A stretch of 64,000 nt of DNA, taken from positions 62,001 through 126,000 of the forward strand of contig NZ_CANMLV010000010.1 of the NCBI RefSeq assembly GCF_947498825.1, written 5' to 3'. Positions 46,130 through 54,250 of the stretch are shown here, one piece after another (position 1 is the stretch's first letter; each line of letters begins with the position of its first letter). Below the pieces are notes generated by a model. The model saw only the letters and a list, made by a program, of their open reading frames with translations. It was not told the DNA's origin and ran no database searches. This stretch comes from an uncultured Cedecea sp. (GTDB taxonomy: Bacteria; Pseudomonadota; Gammaproteobacteria; Enterobacterales; Enterobacteriaceae). Both the position numbers and the translations under genes were made by a program.

Positions 46130-46336
46130 ATGGGACCCACTAAGAAGCAAAAAATCAAAACTCATATTGCTACAGTGTTTGAACGTTCTGAGGTTGATCC
46201 AGACAGAGATAGCATGTTTGAAAAGAGGGAACTGCGGCATCAGCGGATACTACAAGGTCTTACTGATGTCGATAAGGCTAATGTGGTTAGTCATACAGAC
46301 TTGGTTTGTTCCACTAATAGGCTGAAAAAATTATAA
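46130..46336 (+). CDS. Small antitoxin-like ORF
   Basis: This ORF of 68 codons starts at MGPTKKQKIKTHIATVFE (46130; ATA-rich upstream, no strong ribosome site). Its C-terminus ILQGLTDVDKANVVSHTDLV resembles the tail of CopG/RHH and Phd-type antitoxins, in which a segment like GLxDVxAGRVVSHxxV is common. No toxin-like gene is adjacent. It may be an orphan or a chance ORF. Confidence 0.4.
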   Translation: MGPTKKQKIKTHIATVFERSEVDPDRDSMFEKRELRHQRILQGLTDVDKANVVSHTDLVCSTNRLKKL

Positions 46337-46496
46337 TCGATTGAAATACAGTAGTTCGAAATCCCAAGATGGATCATCATATATTTTCCTGTCAGTAAAG
46401 CTAGCAACTAATTTAAGTATTTTTCATCAGAAGAACTTTACTTATCGACTATTGAACTATTCCCCATAAATTAAGATATTGTGATGTTAGCAAAAA

Positions 46497-46509
46497 CCGC
46501 CTCTGGCAC
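46497..46509. repeat. Module-junction repeat, copy D
   Basis: Core CCGCCTCTGGCAC is followed by GAGGCGAACAGTCTGAAG; GCCTC and GAGGC flank the TGGCAC. It lies between the antitoxin-like ORF and the HExxH gene. Confidence 0.5.
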
Positions 46510-46589
46510 GAGGCGAACAGTCTGAAGTGCCACGAGGCCTGCTAAGAGCGAAAAGCAGAAGTTGCAATTTCATCAATAGGAAAACTAAG

Positions 46590-47675
46590 ATGCAAAATTA
46601 TAAGAATGTGGTAGAAAATTTTATCCATAATGAAATTCTTTCAAAAACAGGTGAGGTTTATTTCGATTTTTCAAAAGAAGAGGATTTTTTATATCATGAG
46701 TTAGATTTTATTGGGAAAAACTTATGTCAAGATTATGTAAAAGGCCCGTCAAGTTTTTACATAATTGATAGCGTTCGAGTTCAAGCCGTAGCTATTCACA
46801 ATCACAAAATAGTCTTAGTTTTTAAAGGAATGTTAGAGCAGATATTTCGTACGGCTGCAATGATGGTAGGAGCAGAGCGACGCGACAAAGAATCCGATGA
46901 GATTTTTTACGAACCTTGGTTTGATAATGTCAATCTATGGATAAATGGGGGTGAGTTCGAGTGGACAAGCAATGAATACTGGTGGCTTCATGATCAAGAA
47001 TACAGAAAGGCATTTGATATATTAGTAGAGGCACTGTTTATATTCCTTGTTTTACATGAGATAGGACATCTTCATAACTTACATGGAGAAAGAAGAAATG
47101 ATAACAATGAAGAATGCGTCTCACCAATTGATAATATTACTTTTATCCACAAAGCGATTGAAGATAATGAAGAAATGGATGAAGCAGAAAGGCTTAATTC
47201 ACATGCTCGTGAAATAGTCGCAGATACTTTTGCCTTTCAATTCATGATGTCAGAATTAAAAGAAAGTCTTTTCCCTAACTCGGAATATGAGGGTACTGAC
47301 TCTGCCACTTTAACAGCAATAAACTTCGGTGTTTGCATATATGCAGTAGCTTCATATTTGTGGGCCCTGAGTTTTCGGTATAACTCGGAGAGCAGCACAC
47401 ATCCACCTCATGTGTTTAGATTGGCGAGCATTGAGGCTGCATGCCTTGAGCACAGAGTATGTGGAGGGGATGAAAAATTGACAATTTTGGGATTAGAAAT
47501 TGGTATGAGGAGTTACCTAAAAAAAATGACATGCATTTGTAATAGTAACGAATTTGTTGAATGGCGTAACTTAAAATACACTCCAGCTAATCAAGAATAC
47601 TATGAGAAAATTTGCCGAATTATACCAAAGTGGTCTAATTCAACATTTGGTGTTCGTGATGAAGATTGGCTGTAA
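46590..47675 (+). CDS. HExxH metallopeptidase-like protein
   Basis: This 361-residue protein (start MQNYKNVVENF at 46590; the longer frame from 46527 reads through the junction repeat and was rejected) has a zinc-peptidase core: LHEIGHLHNLHGE, with His156, Glu157 and His160, and SHAREIVADTFAFQF with Glu208/Asp212 as likely third ligand and partner. This gluzincin-type arrangement resembles M48/ImmA-like peptidases. No signal peptide; hydrophobic stretches LFIFLVL and FGVCIYAVASYLWALSF may be buried or membrane-facing. It is next to, and convergent with, the Septu-like pair. Substrate and role are unknown. Confidence 0.8.
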   Translation: MQNYKNVVENFIHNEILSKTGEVYFDFSKEEDFLYHELDFIGKNLCQDYVKGPSSFYIIDSVRVQAVAIHNHKIVLVFKGMLEQIFRTAAMMVGAERRDKESDEIFYEPWFDNVNLWINGGEFEWTSNEYWWLHDQEYRKAFDILVEALFIFLVLHEIGHLHNLHGERRNDNNEECVSPIDNITFIHKAIEDNEEMDEAERLNSHAREIVADTFAFQFMMSELKESLFPNSEYEGTDSATLTAINFGVCIYAVASYLWALSFRYNSESSTHPPHVFRLASIEAACLEHRVCGGDEKLTILGLEIGMRSYLKKMTCICNSNEFVEWRNLKYTPANQEYYEKICRIIPKWSNSTFGVRDEDWL

Positions 47676-47699
47676 TAATACAGCTCCGCGAGCGCTGTA

Positions 47700-47738
47700 C
47701 TGACAGTTCCGCTTCTGGCACTAACTGTCAGTAAGCAG
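47700..47738. repeat. Module-junction repeat, copy E
   Basis: Core CCGCTTCTGGCAC at 47709-47721 sits within a perfect 9-bp inverted repeat (CTGACAGTT at 47700, AACTGTCAG at 47723), followed by TAAGCAGA. It lies between the convergent HExxH and HNH genes. Confidence 0.55.
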
Positions 47739-47871
47739 AACCCAATGGGCTGGTTTGAGCGAAGAGGGTAACTAATCCGCTTGTCTGACGATCTCTGAAA
47801 CAGAGTGAGCCACTTTGCTAAGATACTTACACATAGGCCTATGCTGTCCATAAGCCTATGAAAAAAATTAG

Positions 47872-48747
47872 TCAAAAATCTAAATCTACCGCATGATTGG
47901 ACTGTTGATGCAAATTTTCTGCAGGATGCAAGGAATTCATATAATCTATAATCTCTTGATTTTGTAACAAGGCAGAATAAAATGCACTCTGCCAATCTTT
48001 TCCAATGTCTGGCTGTGGAATCTCTGATAAACGTTGATTTAATGCTGTACTCACGTCAAATCTTGCATTGGCCAATCTTCTCTTCCATTGCCGGAATTCC
48101 TTTTTACAATAATGAATAATTCGTGATTTAATTTTTAATTTTTCCGCATGAATAATCACTCGCCTTTGGTCTTCTGCCTGAGTTTCTATTATTCTTTTTA
48201 ACTTTACCACTACAGATATATCATTGCTTTCAGTATTTAATGAAACATTCATTGAGAAACGAAAATTCTCCAGAAAATTGAAATAAATAGGATGTATAAA
48301 CATAGCTAAATTATTTTCAATGCAATAATAATGCTCACCTTTTACTGGAGCGCAACCTCTACACTGAGGGACTAGATTATTAGGAAAAATAGAAAATTCA
48401 GGCCATTTTCCTTTAGGGATAAAATGATCTAAAGTGTCAGGAATCATTGGATTTCCGCAGTAAGGGCAAAAGGAAAGTTCGTGTTCATTTCTTCTTTCAA
48501 GTAATAATTTATTTAATTTCTTTGGTGCTTTTTCATAATAGTCAATTAATAGATCGGAATGTTGTAGGAATACACTATCAGGTAGCGCATCATTACTAGA
48601 ATCTATCAGGTTATCATATGAGCTATAATTATCAGATAGTTCTTCAGCTATAAGTTCAAGTTGTTGAACATTTTCTTTTTTACTTCCTCTTGCCGCATCA
48701 AGCCATGTGCAAGGCTGATTTTCCATGAGCTCGCCTAAGTATTTCAT
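47872..48747 (-). CDS. ptuB: HNH endonuclease, PtuB-like
   Basis: This 291-residue protein has a His-Me finger/HNH core: CPYC (94-97), DTLDHFIPKG (Asp107-His108), FPNNLVPQC (Asn123-124, Cys129) and C132. The two CxxC-type pairs bind a structural zinc and His108 is the expected general base. Together with the upstream ATPase, it fits the effector of a Septu-type system. The start overlaps the ATPase stop by one base. The C-terminal half (about 150-291) is helical. Confidence 0.8.
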   Translation of the reverse strand: MKYLGELMENQPCTWLDAARGSKKENVQQLELIAEELSDNYSSYDNLIDSSNDALPDSVFLQHSDLLIDYYEKAPKKLNKLLLERRNEHELSFCPYCGNPMIPDTLDHFIPKGKWPEFSIFPNNLVPQCRGCAPVKGEHYYCIENNLAMFIHPIYFNFLENFRFSMNVSLNTESNDISVVVKLKRIIETQAEDQRRVIIHAEKLKIKSRIIHYCKKEFRQWKRRLANARFDVSTALNQRLSEIPQPDIGKDWQSAFYSALLQNQEIIDYMNSLHPAENLHQQSNHAVDLDF

Positions 48748-50393
48748 TATTCATCCTCAATAGACATCTTGTCATCATCTGATTTTGAAAGTGCATAAGC
48801 TAATGCATCATTGCCGATATACCCCTTAATTTCAGAGATAGATGAACTATCGCGAATGAAATATTTATCAATCTCTTTTTGATAAGGCTTGCTTACATAT
48901 TCATCATCGAATACTTCCGAGACTATTACATCAATTGACTCCCCATATGTTTCAACTGAGGATCTAAATACTTTGGTGTTCCCTTCAATCTTTCGTAATA
49001 TAGTTACTGCATCTCTTTCAACTTCACGTGTCAATATTGATGAATGAGTGGCAATTATAGAAAAAGATTTTGTTTCATCCAAAATGTTTTTGAGCATGTT
49101 TATCAAACCAACTTCAAGCTCAGGGTGTAAGTAAAGCTCAGGTTCATCGAGGATTAATAAACTTTCTTCTTCAAGCTCAGATATTATTGCCGGAATCATA
49201 TATGTATAAATTTTCTGACCTGAGCTTAGAGGGATTATGGCACCGTTTTTTTTAAAGATTAATCCTTTTTTTAAATTTATATTTTCTTTAATGCTATTGA
49301 TTTTTGTTTTTTCGTTTATGCAAATTTCATCACCACTATTATCCAGTATCGATATTGAATCAAATTCTATTGAAATGGATAATGTTTCTTTTAGAAGTTG
49401 AAATCTCGTCTTATCATTCCACCAACCGTTTTCTTCATCATAACTAAGTATTTTAATAATTGATTCAACGCTTTTTAAAACTGGGTATTCCGGGTCAAAG
49501 ATTCCATCCTGATTTCTAAACCCTATGTAAGAGTATTCATTTACATGTAAACGTTTTCGTTTCAAGCTTTTTTTGTTAGCTAAAGAGCCTTGCCGTGAAT
49601 ATTTTACTGTTAGCTTATTGAATATTTCATTTTCCGTATAGAAGTCTTCAAATGGTGAGTGCGCAATAACTATTAATTTGTGAAAATAAGGAGGGTGATC
49701 TTCTCCGTCTGTAACACCCGTTATAACTTCACTTATTCTCTTCAATATATGGGTTTTGCCAACACCATTCTTACCGATTATAAGACAGATATTTGACTTC
49801 CCAATTTTTCTGTCCATGTTAAATTTAAAATTAATAGGATCAAAACTATCACCGAGGCTTTCAATGTTCAGGTCAAATTTAGTTTTAGGATTATATCTCC
49901 CCAGTGCTATTTGATATCCTTTTTTCAAAATTGCAGCAGAAGAACTTCCTCTCATTAAACTACCTGAATATCCTCCCCATTCAGAGTATTTTCCTTGATT
50001 CCCGAGAAAATACCCAGCATCACATAAAGCCTCTAGCAGGGCATCTATTTTCTCAGGTTTAAATAGTGTATTTATCTTTTTATAGTAGTCTATATCTTCA
50101 CCAATCGAAACCAACTCATTCTCAGACAGTAAGTCATTAATATTAATAATTTTCAGCTCAATTTCTTTACCATGCTCTTTAAAGTAAAGCGATGTATTTT
50201 CATTTGCTTTGGAAAGCATTTTTATATTGCCAATTTTTATCTTATCAATATTTCTGACATAATATACTTTGAACGTAATAATATACCCGAAGTCATCCCA
50301 TGGAACTCCATAGTTTGTTCCTATATGATCCTGAAGCAAATGAATTCCAGGGTATTTATCAATCATTAATGTTTCCGAGTAGTAATAATCCAT
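48747..50393 (-). CDS. ptuA: ATPase of a Septu-like pair (PtuA-like, with long N-terminus)
   Basis: This 548-residue ABC-type ATPase of the AAA_21/SMC-like group has Walker A GKNGVGKT at 207-214, signature LSSGQK near 396, Walker B LLILDEPELYLHPEL near 420-434 and a switch His in IIATHSS near 460. Usual PtuA proteins carry Walker A close to the N-terminus; here a region of about 200 residues precedes it, making this a variant of Septu or a related restriction-associated ATPase family. It is followed by the HNH gene on the same strand. Both are AT-rich. The promoter should lie within the 626 bp before the start. Confidence 0.8.
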   Translation of the reverse strand: MDYYYSETLMIDKYPGIHLLQDHIGTNYGVPWDDFGYIITFKVYYVRNIDKIKIGNIKMLSKANENTSLYFKEHGKEIELKIININDLLSENELVSIGEDIDYYKKINTLFKPEKIDALLEALCDAGYFLGNQGKYSEWGGYSGSLMRGSSSAAILKKGYQIALGRYNPKTKFDLNIESLGDSFDPINFKFNMDRKIGKSNICLIIGKNGVGKTHILKRISEVITGVTDGEDHPPYFHKLIVIAHSPFEDFYTENEIFNKLTVKYSRQGSLANKKSLKRKRLHVNEYSYIGFRNQDGIFDPEYPVLKSVESIIKILSYDEENGWWNDKTRFQLLKETLSISIEFDSISILDNSGDEICINEKTKINSIKENINLKKGLIFKKNGAIIPLSSGQKIYTYMIPAIISELEEESLLILDEPELYLHPELEVGLINMLKNILDETKSFSIIATHSSILTREVERDAVTILRKIEGNTKVFRSSVETYGESIDVIVSEVFDDEYVSKPYQKEIDKYFIRDSSSISEIKGYIGNDALAYALSKSDDDKMSIEDE

Positions 50394-50726
50394 TTTAACT
50401 CCTTTGAGTAACTAATTATCTCAAAATGCTCATGAGAATTTATTCATTTGATTGTATACATTCTCTTAACATAGTGTGAGTTTATAGCATCGTTTTTTGA
50501 AGCTTAATGCTTTGGCGATTTTCCAATAAAACACACAGCCCCAGATTAATAGATAGTGTTAACACTCTTAAAACAAGGTTTACACCGTGAGAGAAAGATA
50601 TAACAAAACATTATCATTATGTAAGCCCCTTAGCATAGGTTTGTCAGTTTTTTACCACATAATCGAATAAATATGTGCGTTAGTGAACTATTCATAACTG
50701 TTAACGCTAAGTGAGATTTACAACGT

Positions 50727-50737
50727 CCGCTCCTGGC
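50727..50737. repeat. Module-junction repeat, copy F
   Basis: Core CCGCTCCTGGC, preceded by AACGT. It lies between the Septu-like pair and the membrane protein gene. Confidence 0.5.
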
Positions 50738-50849
50738 TGTGAGTTCAAATGGTCAATTTAAGAGCAGGAGTAGACTTTAAAAATATCGTATTGTGTTAAT
50801 TCTTGAGTAATTGAAAAACGACATCAATGAAGTGGTGCAAAAATGACCT

Positions 50850-50904
50850 AGCGCCGAGGAGTGGCCCTCTCCTAGTTTAGCCATGGCCACTCTTATCTGG
50901 CGCT
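50850..50904. repeat. Nested inverted repeat
   Basis: AGCGCC (50850) pairs with GGCGCT (50899), and within it GAGTGGCC (50859) pairs with GGCCACTC (50885). Arm spacing differs slightly, leaving bulges. No T tract follows; it could be an IS scar or folded RNA. Confidence 0.5.
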
Positions 50905-51019
50905 AACGGGTTTCTGCAAACTTGGTCGTGCGGCGGCTTACATGTATCCTGACGGCTATGTTAGCTGGCTAAAGATCCAGATTGGCGTCTGAAAGACATC
51001 TTCATCGGAAAGATGTATT

Positions 51020-52063
51020 TCATCGAATATTCGAGGGTATTATCGCTTTCATGTCACTGGCAAGCGCATTTGCCCGCTTTTCCAAAGCAGCTAGCATGAG
51101 GTCTTTTTTATCCTCTACACTAATCAGAGTATAGAAAGGTTCACTACTCGTGCAGGTTAAACGTGAGATTGTAAAGTCATCATGATGAGGTATTAATGCG
51201 CGATAGTTTCCTTCAGAGATAAACATAAAACGGGCATTAGGATGCTCGCTAAGAAACATGTATCTATTACTGCAAAAAAAAGTGTCGCGCGTATCATATT
51301 TCATGGCAACTTCGAAACCGAATTTAAGGATTGAAAGGGATTGTACATTAAATGCAATATACGAGATGTAGCCAATAATAAATAACGGAGCAAAAATAGA
51401 TATTGAATAGTTAATGTCAACAGAAGATTTTCTCTTTACCTTTTTTGTTTTTAGAGGGATAGATGATAAAAAAGAAATAAAAACAAAGTAAATTAAATAA
51501 TAGAAGGTGAAAACAAAAAATAACGCTGTAACTATCGTTACGAGTTTGTTGAATGTGGAATCAAAAGGAATGTCCCATGAGTTAGCTGTTAGCGAACGAG
51601 AGAGATAGTATGAGATCAATGATACGATTAACCATGAATATTTAACAGCTAGCTTTACTCTTAAGGCTATGGTTTTTCCTTTGTCATCGATTGATTTTAT
51701 ATGCGATGCGATAGTGTAGGTAATTAACATTGCAGTCATAAATGCTAATGTAGTAGGAATGGCAATGCTAATATAATTTAATGCTTTAAAAGAAATACAT
51801 GTTAGCAAAAATAGCAATGTTGAAAGTAATGCCGCTCTTGACGTTTTTTTATAATTTGTTCGAAACCGAATGGTGGATTGATTAAACGATGTTTTACTCC
51901 AGTAAAATTGCACGATTAACCCACTAAGGATAATCATACCCAGCCAAATGACAATCGGGTATAACTGCATGTTCTCCTGCGTAACGAACAATATTGCGAT
52001 ATAGAAAAGTAAAAGATTTGCGATGCCAAAATTTAATGATTTCCATATTTTTTTCATAAACAA
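51020..52063 (-). CDS. Unknown polytopic membrane protein
   Basis: This 347-residue protein has seven or so hydrophobic segments between residues 10 and 245 (for example FGIANLLLFYIAILFV, VIWLGMIILSGLIVQF, TTLAFMTAMLITYTIA, FNKLVTIVTALFFVFTFYYLIYFVFISFL, ISIFAPLFIIGYISYIAF). A soluble C-terminal domain of about 90 residues follows (ARFMFISEGNYRALIPHHDDFTISRLTCTSSEPFYTLI). No known transporter or sensor family is recognised. It is AT-rich and stands alone, transcribed leftward. Membrane-anchored effectors exist in defence islands, but nothing here shows an effector function. Confidence 0.7.
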   Translation of the reverse strand: MFMKKIWKSLNFGIANLLLFYIAILFVTQENMQLYPIVIWLGMIILSGLIVQFYWSKTSFNQSTIRFRTNYKKTSRAALLSTLLFLLTCISFKALNYISIAIPTTLAFMTAMLITYTIASHIKSIDDKGKTIALRVKLAVKYSWLIVSLISYYLSRSLTANSWDIPFDSTFNKLVTIVTALFFVFTFYYLIYFVFISFLSSIPLKTKKVKRKSSVDINYSISIFAPLFIIGYISYIAFNVQSLSILKFGFEVAMKYDTRDTFFCSNRYMFLSEHPNARFMFISEGNYRALIPHHDDFTISRLTCTSSEPFYTLISVEDKKDLMLAALEKRANALASDMKAIIPSNIR

Positions 52064-52514
52064 TCCGTTTAATAATAGTTTTTTATTGAATTTAGATATC
52101 GTTTTATAGCAGTTTTTATAGAAAATCGGAAAGAAAAAATTTAATTACGGTGAATTTAACATGCATATCAGCGGGATTTTCGTGGATTTTCTTCAATCCC
52201 CACCCTCCGAACAATGCATATTAGGTTATACCTTATTTGTGCAAGCGGTGGAACCTAAGCAATACTTACTATTTTCACTCCCGGCTCAAAGCAGCCAGTT
52301 TTCTTGTTTCACGGATTAATTTGGTAGTATTTTTTATTTTCAGCAGGGCCGGTATATTTGATTTATAAACGTACCGAACTGATTGAGAGAATGAACGACA
52401 TTATCGCTAAGCACTATCTGGAAATGTTAGCGTAATAGTGGTCGAGGACTTTGACGCCCTTGAAGAACAAGTATATGATTTGTCGCAATTTCTTTTCTTC
52501 TTGAAAGGACAGGT
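52064..52514. other. Intergenic region with the DUF4942 tail
   Basis: This 451-bp stretch upstream of the Mrr-type gene carries no intact gene. It contains only the decayed DUF4942 3' end (52346-52435) and a likely promoter for the Mrr-type gene. Confidence 0.6.
52346..52435 (+). pseudogene. Remnant 3' end of a second DUF4942 gene
   Basis: In one frame it reads GPVYLIYKRTELIERMND followed by IIAKHYLEMLA and a stop, aligned with GTAHLTFKRPELIEKMND and IIARYYPGMLASR of the intact DUF4942 gene at 45214-46047. A stop codon upstream (52325-52327) closes the frame. This is a decayed duplicate lying 6.3 kb from the original. Confidence 0.75.
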
Positions 52515-53522
52515 ATGGATAACAAAATGTGGATGATTCGCGGTGATAGTGGCAAGCTCTATTATGATTTTCGCGATAAACAAATTGTAGGTATCGGTTG
52601 GTCTCAACTAGCTCCTTTAGTTAAACTTGGCCTATCTAGAGCTCAGCTGCTTGAGTTATATCAGGAAGTTGATCCTCTAACTAAGCTGGGAACAGCCCGT
52701 TCTGGTGCATCGCAGGTCTGGCGTTTTGTGAATGAGATCCAAAAGGGTGATTGGGTTATTACCTATTCGCCAGCCAACCGTACTTATCTGCTAGGCAAAG
52801 TCACATCGGACTTCCAATATCATCCTGAATGGCTGGAAGAGGGGATGGGTATTGCTCGGCAGGTTAAGTGGAATACTCAAGAAATCGACCGCGATCGATT
52901 GTCTGTTGCTACCAAAAACACATTGGGTTCTACGCTGACGGTTTTCCAGCTTCCAGAATATGCTCTAGAAGAGCTTTTGCAGGATAAGAAACCTACTATA
53001 GACGTGATTACTCAGAATCCAGTTGCGATAGATGAAGATGAGGTCGTTTCTGATCCGCTCCGCGATATGGAAATGCTGGCGTTTGAGGGTATCAAAGATC
53101 GTATCAACTCTCTTGATTGGGACGAGATGCAAAATCTGGTTGCCGGAGTTTTACGCAGCATGGGCTATAAAACGCAGGTCTCTCCTGCAGGAGCCGATCG
53201 AGGTAAAGATATTATAGCTTCACCTGATGGGTTCGGTTTTGAAAATCCACGTATTATCGTTGAGGTAAAACATCGCAGGGAGCAAATGGGGAGTCAACAG
53301 ATTCGCAGCTTTATTGGCGGACGCCATAAAGACGATCGCGGGCTTTATGTCAGTACCGGTGGTTTTACAAAAGATGCTCGCTATGAAGCCGATCGTTCTA
53401 CGATACCTCTGACGCTCTGGACGTTGGATGATCTTGTCAGGGCGCTTATCGAAAACTATGAGCAGGTTGATATCGAAACTAAACTTTTGGTGCCTCTGAA
53501 GAAAACTTTCCTACCTGCCTGA
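52515..53522 (+). CDS. Mrr-type restriction endonuclease with EVE/PUA-like N-terminus
   Basis: This 335-residue protein has two parts. Residues 1-155 (MWMIRGDSGKLYYDF, then VGIGWSQLAPL, GDWVITYSPANRTYLLGKVTSDFQY) look like an EVE/PUA-type modified-base reader. Residues 190-335 form an Mrr-type PD-(D/E)xK nuclease: VLRSMGYKTQVSPAGADRGKDIIA with Asp232, IIVEVKHR with E250-x-K252, then QQIRSFIGG and GLYVSTGGFTKDA. Such fusions cleave DNA with modified cytosines in other species. It is the last gene before attR, GGACAGG precedes the ATG, and no cognate methylase is nearby, as expected for a modification-dependent enzyme. Confidence 0.85.
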   Translation: MDNKMWMIRGDSGKLYYDFRDKQIVGIGWSQLAPLVKLGLSRAQLLELYQEVDPLTKLGTARSGASQVWRFVNEIQKGDWVITYSPANRTYLLGKVTSDFQYHPEWLEEGMGIARQVKWNTQEIDRDRLSVATKNTLGSTLTVFQLPEYALEELLQDKKPTIDVITQNPVAIDEDEVVSDPLRDMEMLAFEGIKDRINSLDWDEMQNLVAGVLRSMGYKTQVSPAGADRGKDIIASPDGFGFENPRIIVEVKHRREQMGSQQIRSFIGGRHKDDRGLYVSTGGFTKDARYEADRSTIPLTLWTLDDLVRALIENYEQVDIETKLLVPLKKTFLPA

Positions 53523-53682
53523 ATATTGCTTTGATGGCCATATTAGTGTTCTACTGATATGGCTTTATACCCACTCACGATGTCTATTTTTTGTACGTAT
53601 TTCAGTGTGTGGGTACAAGTGCGGGTATAACCATTTACTCCTGTTAATAAACTACATTGATATCAGTCTATTGGGTGTGAAA

Positions 53683-53699
53683 TTCGAGTCCGGCCTTCG
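53683..53699 (+). other. attR: right attachment core of the island
   Basis: TTCGAGTCCGGCCTTCG repeats the leuX 3' core (17095-17111) exactly, but the sequence on both sides is not tRNA-like, so no second tRNA exists here. The segment before it (GTGTGGGTACAAGTGCGGGTATAACC region, about 53610-53635) has the repeated look of integrase arm sites. Confidence 0.85.
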
Positions 53700-53944
53700 C
53701 CTCTATAATTAAGTCACCTTGAGGCGGTTTTTTATGTCTTCAATCTGCTATAAACATCAGTATCTGATTATTTAATAATAAATTAAATGTCTATACTTTT
53801 CTGAACTGTTCAATTCATACGCGTTAGTCTTTTTTGTCCATTGACAGCCAGGTGATTTGAGGGGCCACTCACTTAGACTAAGGTTTGACTCTCGATTATG
53901 GCCCTGACTGGCGTTGTAACTCTAACCGTTAATTTCCGCAAAAA
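53700..53944. other. Right chromosomal junction, non-coding
   Basis: Between attR and the decayed redoxin gene there is no credible ORF. The 50 bp after the core (ending TTTTTTATGTCTT) loosely resemble the segment after leuX, which also ends in a T-run and ATGTCT, suggesting an older duplication of the tRNA-downstream region. Confidence 0.5.
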
Positions 53945-53950
53945 GCTTAC

Positions 53951-54250
53951 AAACTGGTGAATTTCTGGATTTGTAACTGTATCAATTGTCAGCACAGGTT
54001 ATTTCAGCTTCGTGACTGGGTGAATAAATACCAGGAACAGGGATTGGTGGTGGTTGGTGTGCATACGCCAGAATATCCTTGGGAGCGTGATATAAAAGCC
54101 GTGAATTGCGGGATCAAATAATGGCAGCCGACTTACTCGTCGTGGCGGCATAATGGCTATGCTATCCGGGACCGTTTTGGTAAAGGACGTTACGCAGAGC
54201 AGGAGAAGGTTATTGAGCAACGGCTAAAAGAGGCTCGGACCAGGCGGTGA
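53951..54250 (+). pseudogene. Decayed TlpA/DipZ-type thioredoxin-like protein
   Basis: One frame reads KLVNFWICNCINCQHRLFQL, DWVNKYQEQGLVVVGVHTPE, YPWERDIKAV, then a TAA stop at about residue 63, and resumes WQPTYSSWRHNGYAIRDR, FGKGRYAEQEKVIEQRLKEA. This is the redoxin fold with the C-I-N-C active site, the GVHTPE motif and the FGxGRY tail seen in DipZ-like proteins. It lacks about 25 residues before the FGKGRY tail and the N-terminal part, so it is a pseudogene of the right chromosomal flank. Confidence 0.75.

Larger units (their letters stand above)
50394..51019. other. Intergenic region between the Septu-like pair and the membrane protein
   Basis: This 626-bp stretch has no credible ORF. 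It contains junction repeat copy F (50727-50737) and the nested inverted repeat at 50850-50904. Confidence 0.6.

Noticed and set aside
46527-46589. Longer start for the HExxH protein
   Set aside because: The extra 21 residues are encoded by the downstream part of the junction repeat copy D; the ATG at 46590 is a better start.
19058-53522. Search for a CRISPR array, retron or CBASS genes in the island
   Set aside because: No regularly spaced repeats, no reverse transcriptase and no nucleotidyltransferase motif were seen.
53683-53699. Second partial tRNA at the right end
   Set aside because: Only 17 bp of the T-arm/acceptor part are present and the flanks do not pair, so it is an attachment core.
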